Notes: a model not told the origin generated them from the letters alone. Shown: positions 16,960-26,911, counted from the first letter of the stretch. The stretch is DNA of 46,610 nucleotides from Bacteroidota bacterium (GCA_016194985.1 JACQAK010000203.1:1-46610), one strand, 5' to 3'. Numbers and translations: made by a program.

Positions 16960-17154
16960 ACGTTTTAAAAACTTCCAGACACTTTTTTTCTTAGGAGGAA
17001 GCGGAGTTGAGATATGTTCCGGATGTGTTTCGATGATATAAATTTCTGCTTTATTGCCTGTTAATTTTAGCCAAATACAATTATTGTTTAAACAACGGGT
17101 TATTAATAATTAAAGATATAACGTTGTATTTACAGATAAAGTACATGTAATTTT

Positions 17155-17162
17155 AGAGGAGA
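17155..17162 (+). promoter_or_regulatory. Strong Shine-Dalgarno site of the UPF0316 gene
   Basis: AGAGGAGA ends 9 nt before the ATG at 17172. Such a clear ribosome binding site is rare among the genes of this window and confirms the start. Confidence 0.7.
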
Positions 17163-17171
17163 TATACTAAG

Positions 17172-17747
17172 ATGCATTTCGATTACTTTAGCTGGATCAT
17201 ATTACCATTACTTATCTTCCTATCCCGTTTAGGAGATGTAACCATGGCAACCCTGCGCCACATTTTTATCTCCAAGGGTTTTCGGAGAATCGTTCCTGTT
17301 CTTGGTTTCTTTGAAGTTCTGATTTGGTTGGTAGCCATGCGACAGGTATTTAGCCATCTGGATAATATAGCATGCTTTATTGCCTGGGCAGCAGGCTTTA
17401 GTGCCGGAACATACTTAGGTATGTATATTGAAGAACGTTTGGCTATTGGCACTCAGATCATCCGAATTATTACAGGCGAAGATATTACGCCATTAACAGA
17501 TGCCTTGAAAAAACGAAATCAGGGAATCACAATTGTAGACGGACAGGGCGCACTTGGTCCGGTAAAATTAATTTTCACCATTGTTAAGCGAACCAACAAA
17601 GCAGAGGTTATTGAGTTAATTCACCTGTATGCACCCCGTGCATTTTATTCGGTAGAGGATGTAAAAGGTTCAGAAAGAGGCGTATTTACTGATAATGGAA
17701 AATCCACGCCCATCAGTCGGTTGTTCTCAATTAATGCCGGAAAATAA
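17172..17747 (+). CDS. UPF0316 / DUF2179 family membrane protein
   Basis: This 191-aa protein has about three membrane segments in its first 90 residues, including R-L-G-D-V-T-M-A-T-L-R near residue 19, which is typical of the UPF0316 (YebE-like) family. A cytoplasmic DUF2179 domain follows at about residues 105-165 (G-I-T-I-V-D-G-Q-G and I-F-T-I-V-K-R). The same domain occurs at the C-terminus of YitT-type membrane proteins, where nucleotide or small-ligand binding has been suggested; the function is unknown. The start is fixed by a strong ribosome binding site. Its stop lies only 1 nt from the end of the convergent minus-strand gene, so the two 3' ends share no spacer. Confidence 0.85.
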   Translation: MHFDYFSWIILPLLIFLSRLGDVTMATLRHIFISKGFRRIVPVLGFFEVLIWLVAMRQVFSHLDNIACFIAWAAGFSAGTYLGMYIEERLAIGTQIIRIITGEDITPLTDALKKRNQGITIVDGQGALGPVKLIFTIVKRTNKAEVIELIHLYAPRAFYSVEDVKGSERGVFTDNGKSTPISRLFSINAGK

Positions 17748-17748
17748 G

Positions 17749-18462
17749 CTATTGAACAGCAAGCTCATTGTACTTCTCTGTGGTTTGTTTTAATTTCTTA
17801 CGCTTTAATGATCCATTAACAATAGATGTTATTTCAAATCCAACGCCTACTGTTGCCAATCCAAATCCAAGATAGGCCGTATTAAGTGCTGAGTCTCTTT
17901 CTACAGGGTCAGTGGAGGAAGAGCGTATCAAATATGACACCAATCCTATTCCAACACCAATAACAATAGGAGGTACGCCTGCTATACCAAAAGCGGCCTG
18001 TAATGTTCTTCCCTTTTTTGTTTCTTTCACTAATCTGCTTAAATCCTGATTATTTTTTGCCTGACTCATGTAATTCGCTTTAATTAAAATGCGGTTAATC
18101 CCTATCGTTCGTTTAGATAAGGGCACATGATTACTATCAACAAAGAAATACCTCCCGTTTATTTTTTCTATCCTGTCGTATCTTGCGGGCGATGACACAT
18201 ACAAAGGCGCGGTCTTTTTATCCGCCTGGATGGTATCAACAAGACCATTTGCATATTTGATCCATTTTATATTGTCTTTCGCTTCAATATAATTTGGACC
18301 ATCAACATTATTACTTTTTTTATACTTAACATTTGATGGATTAATTTCTACTATTTTGGCAGAAATTTTAGTATCGTTTCTTAAAACAATAGTGTCCTGA
18401 GCATTCAGCGACAATAAGAAAGAACAACAGGCGAAGGTTGCAATTAATCGTTTCATATCCAT
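17749..18462 (-). CDS. Exported protein with two C-terminal membrane segments, unknown function
   Basis: A protein of about 237 aa with a signal peptide ending near L-N-A-Q-D. A small beta domain follows (T-I-V-L-R-N-D-T-K-I-S-A-K-I-V-E-I), a pattern common in uncharacterised Bacteroidota exported proteins that respond to D-G-P-N-Y-I-type blocks. Two Gly-rich hydrophobic stretches (about 160-178 and 194-212) and a basic tail complete it. The ATG at 18460-18462 overlaps the TAA of the upstream TSUP gene by one base (TAATG), which points to translational coupling; the ATG at 18454-18456 is the alternative. An upstream TTG is unlikely. It is the last gene of a three-gene operon. Confidence 0.7.
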   Translation of the reverse strand: MDMKRLIATFACCSFLLSLNAQDTIVLRNDTKISAKIVEINPSNVKYKKSNNVDGPNYIEAKDNIKWIKYANGLVDTIQADKKTAPLYVSSPARYDRIEKINGRYFFVDSNHVPLSKRTIGINRILIKANYMSQAKNNQDLSRLVKETKKGRTLQAAFGIAGVPPIVIGVGIGLVSYLIRSSSTDPVERDSALNTAYLGFGLATVGVGFEITSIVNGSLKRKKLKQTTEKYNELAVQ

Positions 18463-18848
18463 TATTTCCAAAACAACATTTTGGCTCCCAGAATAATAAT
18501 GATGATGCCAAAAATTTGTTTTACCGTCTTTTGATCCAATGAAATTGATAATTTACTTCCGAAATAACTTCCAAAAACAAAGGTGGTACAGATTATTAAA
18601 GCCGTTTTATAATCTACATAACCTTGCTTATGATAATTCATTACTCCCAGAATGCCTATTGGCAAAAGAAACATAAACAAGACTGTTCCCTGCGCCTGGT
18701 GTTGCGTAAATCCTAAAAAATATACCAATACAGGAACAATAATAATACCGCCACCAATACCAACCATCCCACTTAAAAATCCGGCTGCCAAACCAACGGT
18801 TAATAGTATCAGGACGATCTGTAATGTCATTGGTTTTTTGTTTTCCAT
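18462..18848 (-). CDS. Half-size TSUP (TauE/SafE) family permease
   Basis: This 128-aa membrane protein has about four helices and the TSUP signature G-L-A-A-G-F-L-S-G-M-V-G-I-G-G-G near residues 20-35. TSUP proteins export or import sulfite, organosulfonates and other organic anions, and usually have about 250 aa with two related halves. This one is a single half, so it should work as a dimer. The frame is clean, with no sign of a broken second half. It begins 6 nt after the large barrel protein and overlaps the next gene, so it is co-transcribed with both. The substrate is unknown. Confidence 0.85.
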   Translation of the reverse strand: MENKKPMTLQIVLILLTVGLAAGFLSGMVGIGGGIIIVPVLVYFLGFTQHQAQGTVLFMFLLPIGILGVMNYHKQGYVDYKTALIICTTFVFGSYFGSKLSISLDQKTVKQIFGIIIIILGAKMLFWK

Positions 18849-18854
18849 GTTTGT

Positions 18855-21800
18855 TTAGAAATCCGTTGTTAAGGATAAATAAGTCATTCCTTTCTGAACT
18901 TTCTTATCATCTACTCCCCAGGCAAAATCAACACGAATAAAATACCCCAATAAACGGGAACGTAATCCAAACCCGTAACCTCCGATTAAAGGTTCCTTTT
19001 GGTCGTAGATCGTTAACGTTACAGGATTTCCGGGATATACATTTTTATTCAATACATTTTCTTCGCTGTATGGATTAGAACCATACCAAGCCATTCCCAG
19101 ATCTCCAAAACCTATGATCTGGAAGTTCTGAATAAAGTCAGAGCGGATTGGTCTGTTCAATAAATATTTAAATATCGGCCAGCGGATTTCGCTGTTCCAT
19201 ACCACAAAATTATTACCATTACGGGCATTTTGTCTAAAGCCACGCATATTGGTTGCTAATGTTTGAAACTGATATTGTTCCGGTTTTACAATGTTGATGC
19301 TTTTATCGAATTGTGGGTTCAACCAGTTATCTACTCCGCCCATGTAATAAATCAATCTGTCTTTGCCCAGCGAAGAAGCTCCGGCTACTCTATTAGCCCA
19401 GATCAGATCTCTGTGAATCTTTTTGTAATTACGGAAATCGAAACCAAAAGTGATAAGATCATGTCGTTCTTCTTTGATCAATCGCCAGTATTCGGCCCAC
19501 ATTTTGAAACGGGTACCGTTATACAGATTCAATCCTCTTTTTCTCGTATTATCAAAAATGTATTCCACTTTTGCTCCTCCGTAATTGTCGTATGTATTTG
19601 GTCGAGGCAAGCTTTGATCACTTACCGAAGCAAATACCGTTCTATCGTTACGGTACATGATAGACAATTTAGTAGCGGATACTTCACTGAAAGGAATTTT
19701 CCATGTATAACGGGCATCATGTGTTTGTATTTTTGAAATACCGGCATAACCGTTTACTTTTAAAAATGATTGGCGGTGTAATACCAATTGTCTGTCGACC
19801 TTTTTGATTCTGTTTTCCCAGCTTAACAAATATTCATTATCCAGTGTTCCTGAAATACGGAATCCAGCAACAATCCGTTTATCTTCAAATAAATCACTTA
19901 ACCCTATTTTAAACAACACGTTTAATCCCGGATTCAAATACACAGGGCTTCCGCCACCGGCAAATCGCTGATAGTTAGTTCCCAGGAATGAATTATCCAA
20001 TTGAGAGACTACCTGATCGGTTCTGAAACTGGTGTAATAGTTTTGCTGAATAGGAAAATGTAATTCTCCGGAAGAATTTCCACCTGCATCCTGAGGATTT
20101 TTTACAGCCAGTCCTGAATTATAATTATCTGCAGGCCTTGTCGTATTGGTAACAGGAGCTGTTTCTTTTTTCTTATCTCCTTTAATATCGTAATTCTCAA
20201 AATCAATACCGTCATTTTTTTGAGTAGTGGTATCTGTTTTCTTAGGTCCTAAATTCTCATCCCTTCTTACAGGATTTGTAATCATGATTTTATCCGGGTC
20301 GGCCAGTGTTGTGCGTGGCGTTCCTTTAAACCAGGTGTTATGTAATGTTGCTTCTTTTAATTCTTTAGGAACTACCAGTGGTGCTACAATTAATTTTTCT
20401 TTAAAGTTGTCAATAATGATCTCTGCATACTTGGTGTAACGGGAATTAATATGTTGTTCCTGAATATTTTTCTGATAATTGGTAATGGCTTTCGAATTGT
20501 AAAAATAACGGTAATGCTCTGTTGTATCCACAAATGCAATGGAGCTATCAATCACACCAATATATCGGTTATAAACGCCATTGGCTTCTCCAAGATACGC
20601 GATTACCCCTTTGCTGTATTCCTGAGGGTTAGTTTCGTTAACGTTAGGTGTATTGGTAACTCTGTATAACAAACTGGATTTAGTAGCTGCATTATAATAA
20701 AACACATCGTTGTTTTTCGAGAATTTCAAATACAACTTGGCATCTTCTGTTGACTTGATCGTATCATGTGTTCGGTTAGATTCAAACAATATACCTTTCG
20801 AATTATCTACAAATACAGGATTATTATCATCCCAGGCATCATTGGTTATTTGTTCAACGCCACCGGTGTTTAGTGTATAAATAAAGATATCGGATTGTCC
20901 TTTTCCTTTTTTAACTGCACTCATTACAATACGTTTACCGTCATGAGAAAAGGCATACGCATTTACTTTTTCAAAGCCTGTGATATTACGTTTATTGGTT
21001 TCTTTACTTTCTGTATCGTAGGTATGAAGCTTTAACACATTCTTCTTTTCATAGATCATGGAGACAATGGTATTGTTTGGATGCCATGCTATTAAAGGAT
21101 ACGTATTATCTTCTATACGCTCTAATTTTGGGTTTAATTTAATGAGACGTTTGCTTTTTTTCTCACCAATAGTGTTTACCCAAACTTTGTACTGACTTAA
21201 TTCATTAGTCGCATAACTTATTTTTTGCCCATCCGGACTCACTCTTAACTGATAATAATGCCGGGCTTTCTTTTGATTTTTAAGAACCGACTCTGTTACG
21301 GGATTTTTACGTGTACTATCGCGGAAATCAAAATATCGTTTTGCCATTTTATCGGTAAATTCAATGGTCATGTTTTGCACGGATGTACCTAGTACGTACA
21401 AGAAGGCATTATTCGGATTGCGGCTCACTTTGGTCATGTATAGCAAATTGGGAATCACCGCTTCGCCGTATTCCTCAGCTACATAATACCACATAGCGTG
21501 CCCCGCCATGGTTGCCTCTTTTCCTGTTAGCTGATTGAATTTTCTGAAACGATCGTTTTGAATGGCATCCATCACTCTATTATCAATAGACGAATTCCAG
21601 CCTTCAGAGATATAGGCAATCAAGCCATTTTTAAACCAATCCGGCAGACTCAACAATGTAGAGTTTCTCACAACATCTCTGGTTCTTCCACCATACATCA
21701 TCTGATCGATCATCAATTCGGCCAATGCCGCTCTTATTTGCTTATCCAGATCAGCATGCGACCCTGTAAAGTAAATAAATATCTTATCCCCGATAATGCG

Positions 21801-22151
21801 TGTAACACCTCCTATGTTTCCGTTATCTTCATTGGCTAAACCAATATTACTTTGCTTAAAATCGTTTTGATTATTGTAAACGATAACATCAATTTTATCA
21901 TCAAGCTGAAAATCCAAACGTTTCTCCATGATCGGCAATTGTCGGTCTACAGATGTGGCCGCATATCGGGCTATTTCCTGTCCACCTTCATACAGATATA
22001 CCCGAAAGCGTTCGAAATCAAAATAGGTCCAGTTAAACGACTGGTATTGCATACGGTTTTTTCCAAACTCCAGCTGAGAACCGTAATAGAACTGCGCGTA
22101 CGTAGTTTTAATACATAGAACAAGGAAAAATAAAGAAAGTAACCGCTTCAT
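18855..22151 (-). CDS. Degenerate peptidase / beta-propeller / outer-membrane beta-barrel protein
   Basis: A 1098-aa exported protein (signal peptide ending near T-T-Y-A-Q). The N-terminal part (about 25-260) resembles the peptidase MA (gluzincin) fold, but A144-E-L-M-I148 replaces HExxH and N175 replaces the ligand Glu in L-P-D-W-F-K-N-G. It should therefore be inactive. Residues of about 290-560 look like TolB-type WD40-like propeller blades (S-P-D-G-Q-K-I-S-Y and S-H-D-G-K-R-I-V-M). A Pro/Asn/Thr-rich linker follows to about residue 720. The C-terminus resembles an Omp85-like beta-barrel, with G-G-Y-G-F-G-L-R-S-R and a final aromatic F. It heads an operon with the TSUP permease. Confidence 0.8.
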   Translation of the reverse strand: MKRLLSLFFLVLCIKTTYAQFYYGSQLEFGKNRMQYQSFNWTYFDFERFRVYLYEGGQEIARYAATSVDRQLPIMEKRLDFQLDDKIDVIVYNNQNDFKQSNIGLANEDNGNIGGVTRIIGDKIFIYFTGSHADLDKQIRAALAELMIDQMMYGGRTRDVVRNSTLLSLPDWFKNGLIAYISEGWNSSIDNRVMDAIQNDRFRKFNQLTGKEATMAGHAMWYYVAEEYGEAVIPNLLYMTKVSRNPNNAFLYVLGTSVQNMTIEFTDKMAKRYFDFRDSTRKNPVTESVLKNQKKARHYYQLRVSPDGQKISYATNELSQYKVWVNTIGEKKSKRLIKLNPKLERIEDNTYPLIAWHPNNTIVSMIYEKKNVLKLHTYDTESKETNKRNITGFEKVNAYAFSHDGKRIVMSAVKKGKGQSDIFIYTLNTGGVEQITNDAWDDNNPVFVDNSKGILFESNRTHDTIKSTEDAKLYLKFSKNNDVFYYNAATKSSLLYRVTNTPNVNETNPQEYSKGVIAYLGEANGVYNRYIGVIDSSIAFVDTTEHYRYFYNSKAITNYQKNIQEQHINSRYTKYAEIIIDNFKEKLIVAPLVVPKELKEATLHNTWFKGTPRTTLADPDKIMITNPVRRDENLGPKKTDTTTQKNDGIDFENYDIKGDKKKETAPVTNTTRPADNYNSGLAVKNPQDAGGNSSGELHFPIQQNYYTSFRTDQVVSQLDNSFLGTNYQRFAGGGSPVYLNPGLNVLFKIGLSDLFEDKRIVAGFRISGTLDNEYLLSWENRIKKVDRQLVLHRQSFLKVNGYAGISKIQTHDARYTWKIPFSEVSATKLSIMYRNDRTVFASVSDQSLPRPNTYDNYGGAKVEYIFDNTRKRGLNLYNGTRFKMWAEYWRLIKEERHDLITFGFDFRNYKKIHRDLIWANRVAGASSLGKDRLIYYMGGVDNWLNPQFDKSINIVKPEQYQFQTLATNMRGFRQNARNGNNFVVWNSEIRWPIFKYLLNRPIRSDFIQNFQIIGFGDLGMAWYGSNPYSEENVLNKNVYPGNPVTLTIYDQKEPLIGGYGFGLRSRLLGYFIRVDFAWGVDDKKVQKGMTYLSLTTDF

Positions 22152-22201
22152 TAAATTGAATAATAAGCCCTAAATTTAGCAAATAATTATTTAAAAATAC
22201 T

Positions 22202-22840
22202 ATGATAAACGTACACTATTTTACCTTTGGCCCTTTTCAGGAAAACACCTATGTTTTATGGGATGAAACCAAAGAATGTGTGATTTTAGACCCGGGGAAC
22301 TCTACAGCGTCCGAAAACAAAAGATTAAGTGATTTTATTTCACAAAATAACTTAAAAGCAACACGTTTGATTTTAACTCATGCCCATATCGACCATATTA
22401 ATGGTAACAAATACGTATTTGACACTTATGGCTTACTACCGGAAGTAAATGAAAAGGATATTTATTTTATAGAAAAACATACACAATCGGCCACGATGTA
22501 TGGCTTGCAGGTAGAACAAAGTCCTATGCCAAAAGCATTTATCAATGAGGGAGATATAATCACATTTGGAAATTCTTCTTTACAAACATTACACACTCCG
22601 GGGCATTCTCCGGGGAGTATTTCGTTTTATAACAAAGAAGACGCTTTTATTATTGGAGGCGATGTACTGTTTTATGGCAGTGTTGGCCGATCCGATCTGC
22701 CGATGGGTAATCATGATACCCTCATTCGATCCATTAAAGAAAAATTGTTTCCTTTAGGAGATCACATGAAAGTATATAGTGGCCATGGAATGCCTACCAG
22801 TATTGGCTTTGAACGGATGAACAATCCCTTTCTTTCTTAA
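22202..22840 (+). CDS. Metallo-beta-lactamase fold hydrolase (glyoxalase II-like)
   Basis: This 212-aa cytoplasmic enzyme has the full metal site: T-H60-A-H62-I-D64-H65, then H135 (T-P-G-H-S-P-G-S), D154 (G-G-D-V-L-F) and H195 (S-G-H-G). This matches the YcbL/glyoxalase II-like class that hydrolyses thioesters such as S-lactoylglutathione, although the substrate here is not evident from sequence. It is divergent from the barrel operon across 50 nt. Nothing in the neighbours points to a pathway. Confidence 0.9.
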   Translation: MINVHYFTFGPFQENTYVLWDETKECVILDPGNSTASENKRLSDFISQNNLKATRLILTHAHIDHINGNKYVFDTYGLLPEVNEKDIYFIEKHTQSATMYGLQVEQSPMPKAFINEGDIITFGNSSLQTLHTPGHSPGSISFYNKEDAFIIGGDVLFYGSVGRSDLPMGNHDTLIRSIKEKLFPLGDHMKVYSGHGMPTSIGFERMNNPFLS

Positions 22841-22974
22841 ATACTAATACGTAAACCCCGCCAGATAACTAACGGATGCGGCCACTTATTCCTGAAAAGT
22901 AACCAGATACCAATTTTATACAATTTTAACTGTTTTTTTTACTATGTTTATAAGACGAACATAATTCTAGTCAC

Positions 22975-25900
22975 ATGCCTCTTTTCTCAAATAAACTCCC
23001 GTTGAAGTTCGGATTTCTTTTTTTTCTTTTTCTTCACTTCAGTGTAGTTTCAGGAAGTAATAAAGTGACAAACGCCGACAGTTTTTTGAAAAACCAACCT
23101 GTTTTATTTACAGAAAACAGAGGTCAATTAACAGATACAGAGGAGAAACAAATTCCCGGTATTTTATATACCATACAGACACCGGGAATAAATCTGTATA
23201 TCACAGAAAAAGGTCTCACTTATTTTATCATCACAAGCATCCCCGGAAAAAATAACGATAAAACCGTCCAAACAGAATGGAATCGTTTTGATATGACATT
23301 AAAAGGTGCTACCATCAAAAAGGATAATATTTCTACCGAAGGCAAAAGCACTCATTTTAAACAATACTTTTTAGCGCATTGTCAGGATGGAATCACAGAT
23401 GTACACAGTTACGAAAAGATCATCATCAAAAATATTTATCCGAATATTGATTGGATATTATATAATAGTAACGATAAAGGATTTAAATATGACTTTATCG
23501 TTCATCCCGGAGGTAATGCCAAACATATACAAATGGCATATATTTCTAAAAACCCGATCCTGGTGAATAAGAAAGGTGAGTTAGAGATTACTAACGCATT
23601 AGGTGATATCAAAGAGAAAAGTCCCGTAAGTTTTATGGATCATCAGGAGATTAATTCCAGGTTTGTATTATCACAACAACATCCCATCGAATTAAATAAT
23701 GATCATGGCTACGAATCCGTGATTGTATTTGATTTTCCAAAAACAAATATCCATCACTTAAATAGTGATCTGATCATAGACCCCCAATTAGTTTGGGGAA
23801 CTTTTTTCGGAAGTTACAATACAGATATTCCCACATCCATAGCAACTGATAAATCAGGGAATGTATATGTGACAGGTAACACCAGTTCTATTGATATTCA
23901 AACCCAATCATCAGGAGGGTATTTTCAGGGAGTAAATAATGGAGGTGCCTATGATGTTTTTATTGTAAAATTCAGCAATAATGGAAATCTATTATGGTCT
24001 ACTTATTACGGAGGGAATGATCTCGATGATGCCAGCTCTATTACTACCGATATATATGGAAATGTTTTTGTAACAGGCATTACAGTGTCTCCAAACTTCC
24101 CTGTACTGAATAATGGCGGCTTTTTTCAGGCAGTATACGGTGGCGGATGGGATCCTTTTATTTTAAAATTTAACGGTTCCGGTGTACGTTTATGGGCAAC
24201 TTATTACGGAGGCGAAAGCTCTGACGCTGGGTATTCCATTACCACTGATAACAACGGAAATGTTTTTGTGACGGGTTTTTCTTACTCGGCTAATTTTCCA
24301 ACATACAATTCAGGAACTTACTTTCAGGGAACAACTGTTCAGGATGATGTCTTTATCTTGAAATTTGATAACAATGGTAACAGGCTTTGGGCAACATTTT
24401 ATGGAGGGATGGAAAGCGACAGAGGTATGTCAATCACAACAGACCTTTCGGGAAATGTATTGGTAACGGGGCATACAAGTTCTTCTGATTTACCTGTACC
24501 AAATAATGGTGGAACATCTTATTCTCAACCATTGTCGCCGGCAGCTTTCACTACTGAAATTTTCATTACAAAATTCTCGAACAATGGAACATTGTTATGG
24601 GGTACATTTTATGGTGGTAATGATCACGATATAGGTTATTCAATTATTACTGACCGAGCCGGTAATATATTTGTTTCGGGCTATACCGGCTCTCTGAATT
24701 TTCCCGTATTTAATCCCGGTGGAACCACTTATTTTCAGCCAATATTTGGCGGCTATAGTGATTCTTTCATTTTAAAATTCAATGCTACCGGCACCCGTTT
24801 ATGGGCAACCTATTATGGAGGTAGCAGAAATGAAGCCAATAATTTAGGGGTTTATAATTTAGAAAATATGTTAGCTCTTGATGCCTGCGAAAACCTGTAT
24901 CTATTTGTTGATACCAAATCCAATGATATGCCTTTAAAAACAAAATGCACCGGAGGCTATCAGGTTAATAGCCTAAGTGGCACATCCGACGGCCACCTCT
25001 CTTCCTTTACTAATTCAGGAGAACTATTATGGGCCACTTACATAGGTGGAGATGGAAATGATTTTTCGACGCATATGGCCATGGATGCTTCCAATAATTT
25101 ATTTATCACAGAAGCTGTATCGGCGGTTAGCATAAATTCTTCTTACCCTATACAACAAAGCGGTACTTCTTACATAAGTGGTGTATATTCCGGAAGCTAC
25201 GATGCCGTTATTTCTAAACTTAAACCGGTGCCGTTAAACAATACAATGTCTTATGTCAATCCTACAAACTGTCAGTGCAATGGCTCGGCAAGTATTTCCA
25301 CTAACGGCTGCCCTCCGTTTAATTATTACTGGAGCAATGGTACAAGTGTTTTAAACACAACGCTAACATCCACCAGCCTCACTGGTCTGTGTCCGGGAGT
25401 ATACGAGGCCACTGTAACCAGTAATTGCGACACGTACGTTGCATCTGTGAGTTTAACTAATGTACAAACAATGGTGGCAAGTATCAACCCGGTTGATTCT
25501 ATCACTTGTACTCATCCTACGCGTTCATTAACTACCAGTGTTAGTGCCCCCTCTTATACCTGGTCGGGACCCGGTGTTATTTCCGGAGGTAACACAGCAA
25601 CCGCCATTGTCAATGCACCCGGCAATTACACATTAACTATTTCCGATGCCAACGGATGTTCCTCCACGGCAACCATCAACGTATATCAAAGTTCTAATAC
25701 TCCAGATGTTATTTGTGGAAGTACCGGCACCATTTCTTGTTACAATCCTGTAGTGAATTTAGATTTTTATTCTGTTACCCCTTTAATAACTTATACCTGG
25801 GTTCCTACGAATGCCACTACACATTCCATATCGGTAACAAGTGGCGGCACTTATACCATATTTATTACAAACCCTGCCAATGGCTGTGTATCTTCCTGTA

Positions 25901-26904
25901 CAACAGAGGTAACAGAAAACACCTCTCCACCGATGGCAAATGCAAGTAACACCACTACTCTAACATGTCTTACGACTAATGCTACCTTATCAGGAAATGG
26001 AACAGGCTATTACACCTGGGCAGGGCCCGGCATTGTTAGCGGAACTAACAGTCCGAATCCTGTAGTTAATGCTCCCGGAATTTATACACTAACGGTCACT
26101 GACTTTTCAAACGGCTGCACAGCTACCGCAACAACTAGTGTTACTCAACAGATACTAACACCTACCGTAACGATTTCTAATCCGGATACATTAACCTGTT
26201 TTATAAACACCGTCACTATATCAGGTTCCGCAACAGGAACCTATTTATGGAGTGGACCGGGAATAGTAAGCGGTGCAAACACTAATCAAATAACCGTAAA
26301 TCAACCCGGTATCTATACCCTAAGTGTAACAAACACTATAGGCTGCACTACTACGGTTACAACACAAGTGATACAAGCGTTAGATACACCCACTTTAATG
26401 GTGAGCCCCAATGTCGTTCTGCTATCCGGCGAACAAACAACAATATTTTCGGGCGGAGGTTCTAATTTTACATGGCTACCCAACGGAGGCATAAGCTGCT
26501 TAACTTGTACCAGTAATACGGTTGCTCCTTTGATAAGTACATCGTATTGCGCACAAACATCTGCAGGCTCCTGCACAACACAAGCCTGCGTAACCGTCAC
26601 TATCAAAGAATTATGTGCAGAACCCATCAGTTATAGTGTACCAAATGCTCTATCGCCAAATGGAGATGGATTAAATGATGAATTGTGCTTGCGTGGATGG
26701 GAAAATTGCGTTAAATCATTTTACATTGCTATCTATGACAGATGGGGAGAGAAAGTATATGAATCCATTGATCCAGGCTTTTGCTGGGATGGGAAGTATA
26801 ATGGAAAAATACTTAGTCCGGACGTTTTTATGTATTACATAAAAGCAGAAATGACAAATGGCTCAAACATTAATAAAAAAGGAGATATTACTTTAATCCG
26901 ATAG
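22975..26904 (+). CDS. SBBP-repeat protein with gliding-motility-type (type B) T9SS C-terminal domain
   Basis: A very large secreted surface protein, 1309 aa. A signal peptide (1-28) is followed by an N-terminal domain beginning with the T-E-N-R-G-Q block that usually precedes SBBP repeats. SBBP beta-propeller repeats fill about 270-760, each with T-D-x-x-G-N-V-x-V-T-G and L-W-x-T-Y-Y-G-G. Five Ig/PKD-like repeats of about 75 aa follow (about 850-1220), each with paired Cys and a Y-T-W or Y-L-W core. The last 85 residues, starting P-N-A-L-S-P-N-G-D-G, are the CHU_C domain that directs T9SS export. The PorP/SprF-like gene follows after 7 nt. The role is probably adhesion. Confidence 0.92.
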   Translation: MPLFSNKLPLKFGFLFFLFLHFSVVSGSNKVTNADSFLKNQPVLFTENRGQLTDTEEKQIPGILYTIQTPGINLYITEKGLTYFIITSIPGKNNDKTVQTEWNRFDMTLKGATIKKDNISTEGKSTHFKQYFLAHCQDGITDVHSYEKIIIKNIYPNIDWILYNSNDKGFKYDFIVHPGGNAKHIQMAYISKNPILVNKKGELEITNALGDIKEKSPVSFMDHQEINSRFVLSQQHPIELNNDHGYESVIVFDFPKTNIHHLNSDLIIDPQLVWGTFFGSYNTDIPTSIATDKSGNVYVTGNTSSIDIQTQSSGGYFQGVNNGGAYDVFIVKFSNNGNLLWSTYYGGNDLDDASSITTDIYGNVFVTGITVSPNFPVLNNGGFFQAVYGGGWDPFILKFNGSGVRLWATYYGGESSDAGYSITTDNNGNVFVTGFSYSANFPTYNSGTYFQGTTVQDDVFILKFDNNGNRLWATFYGGMESDRGMSITTDLSGNVLVTGHTSSSDLPVPNNGGTSYSQPLSPAAFTTEIFITKFSNNGTLLWGTFYGGNDHDIGYSIITDRAGNIFVSGYTGSLNFPVFNPGGTTYFQPIFGGYSDSFILKFNATGTRLWATYYGGSRNEANNLGVYNLENMLALDACENLYLFVDTKSNDMPLKTKCTGGYQVNSLSGTSDGHLSSFTNSGELLWATYIGGDGNDFSTHMAMDASNNLFITEAVSAVSINSSYPIQQSGTSYISGVYSGSYDAVISKLKPVPLNNTMSYVNPTNCQCNGSASISTNGCPPFNYYWSNGTSVLNTTLTSTSLTGLCPGVYEATVTSNCDTYVASVSLTNVQTMVASINPVDSITCTHPTRSLTTSVSAPSYTWSGPGVISGGNTATAIVNAPGNYTLTISDANGCSSTATINVYQSSNTPDVICGSTGTISCYNPVVNLDFYSVTPLITYTWVPTNATTHSISVTSGGTYTIFITNPANGCVSSCTTEVTENTSPPMANASNTTTLTCLTTNATLSGNGTGYYTWAGPGIVSGTNSPNPVVNAPGIYTLTVTDFSNGCTATATTSVTQQILTPTVTISNPDTLTCFINTVTISGSATGTYLWSGPGIVSGANTNQITVNQPGIYTLSVTNTIGCTTTVTTQVIQALDTPTLMVSPNVVLLSGEQTTIFSGGGSNFTWLPNGGISCLTCTSNTVAPLISTSYCAQTSAGSCTTQACVTVTIKELCAEPISYSVPNALSPNGDGLNDELCLRGWENCVKSFYIAIYDRWGEKVYESIDPGFCWDGKYNGKILSPDVFMYYIKAEMTNGSNINKKGDITLIR

Positions 26905-26911
26905 CGACAAA

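Noticed and set aside
18462..18848. Frameshifted or truncated TSUP gene
   Set aside because: The frame is clean, ends in a coupled TAATG junction and no second half is found in other frames, so a natural half-size permease is more likely.
22975..26904. CRISPR-like or tandem DNA repeats in the SBBP gene
   Set aside because: The repeats are protein-level propeller and Ig repeats with diverged DNA, and they stay in one reading frame.
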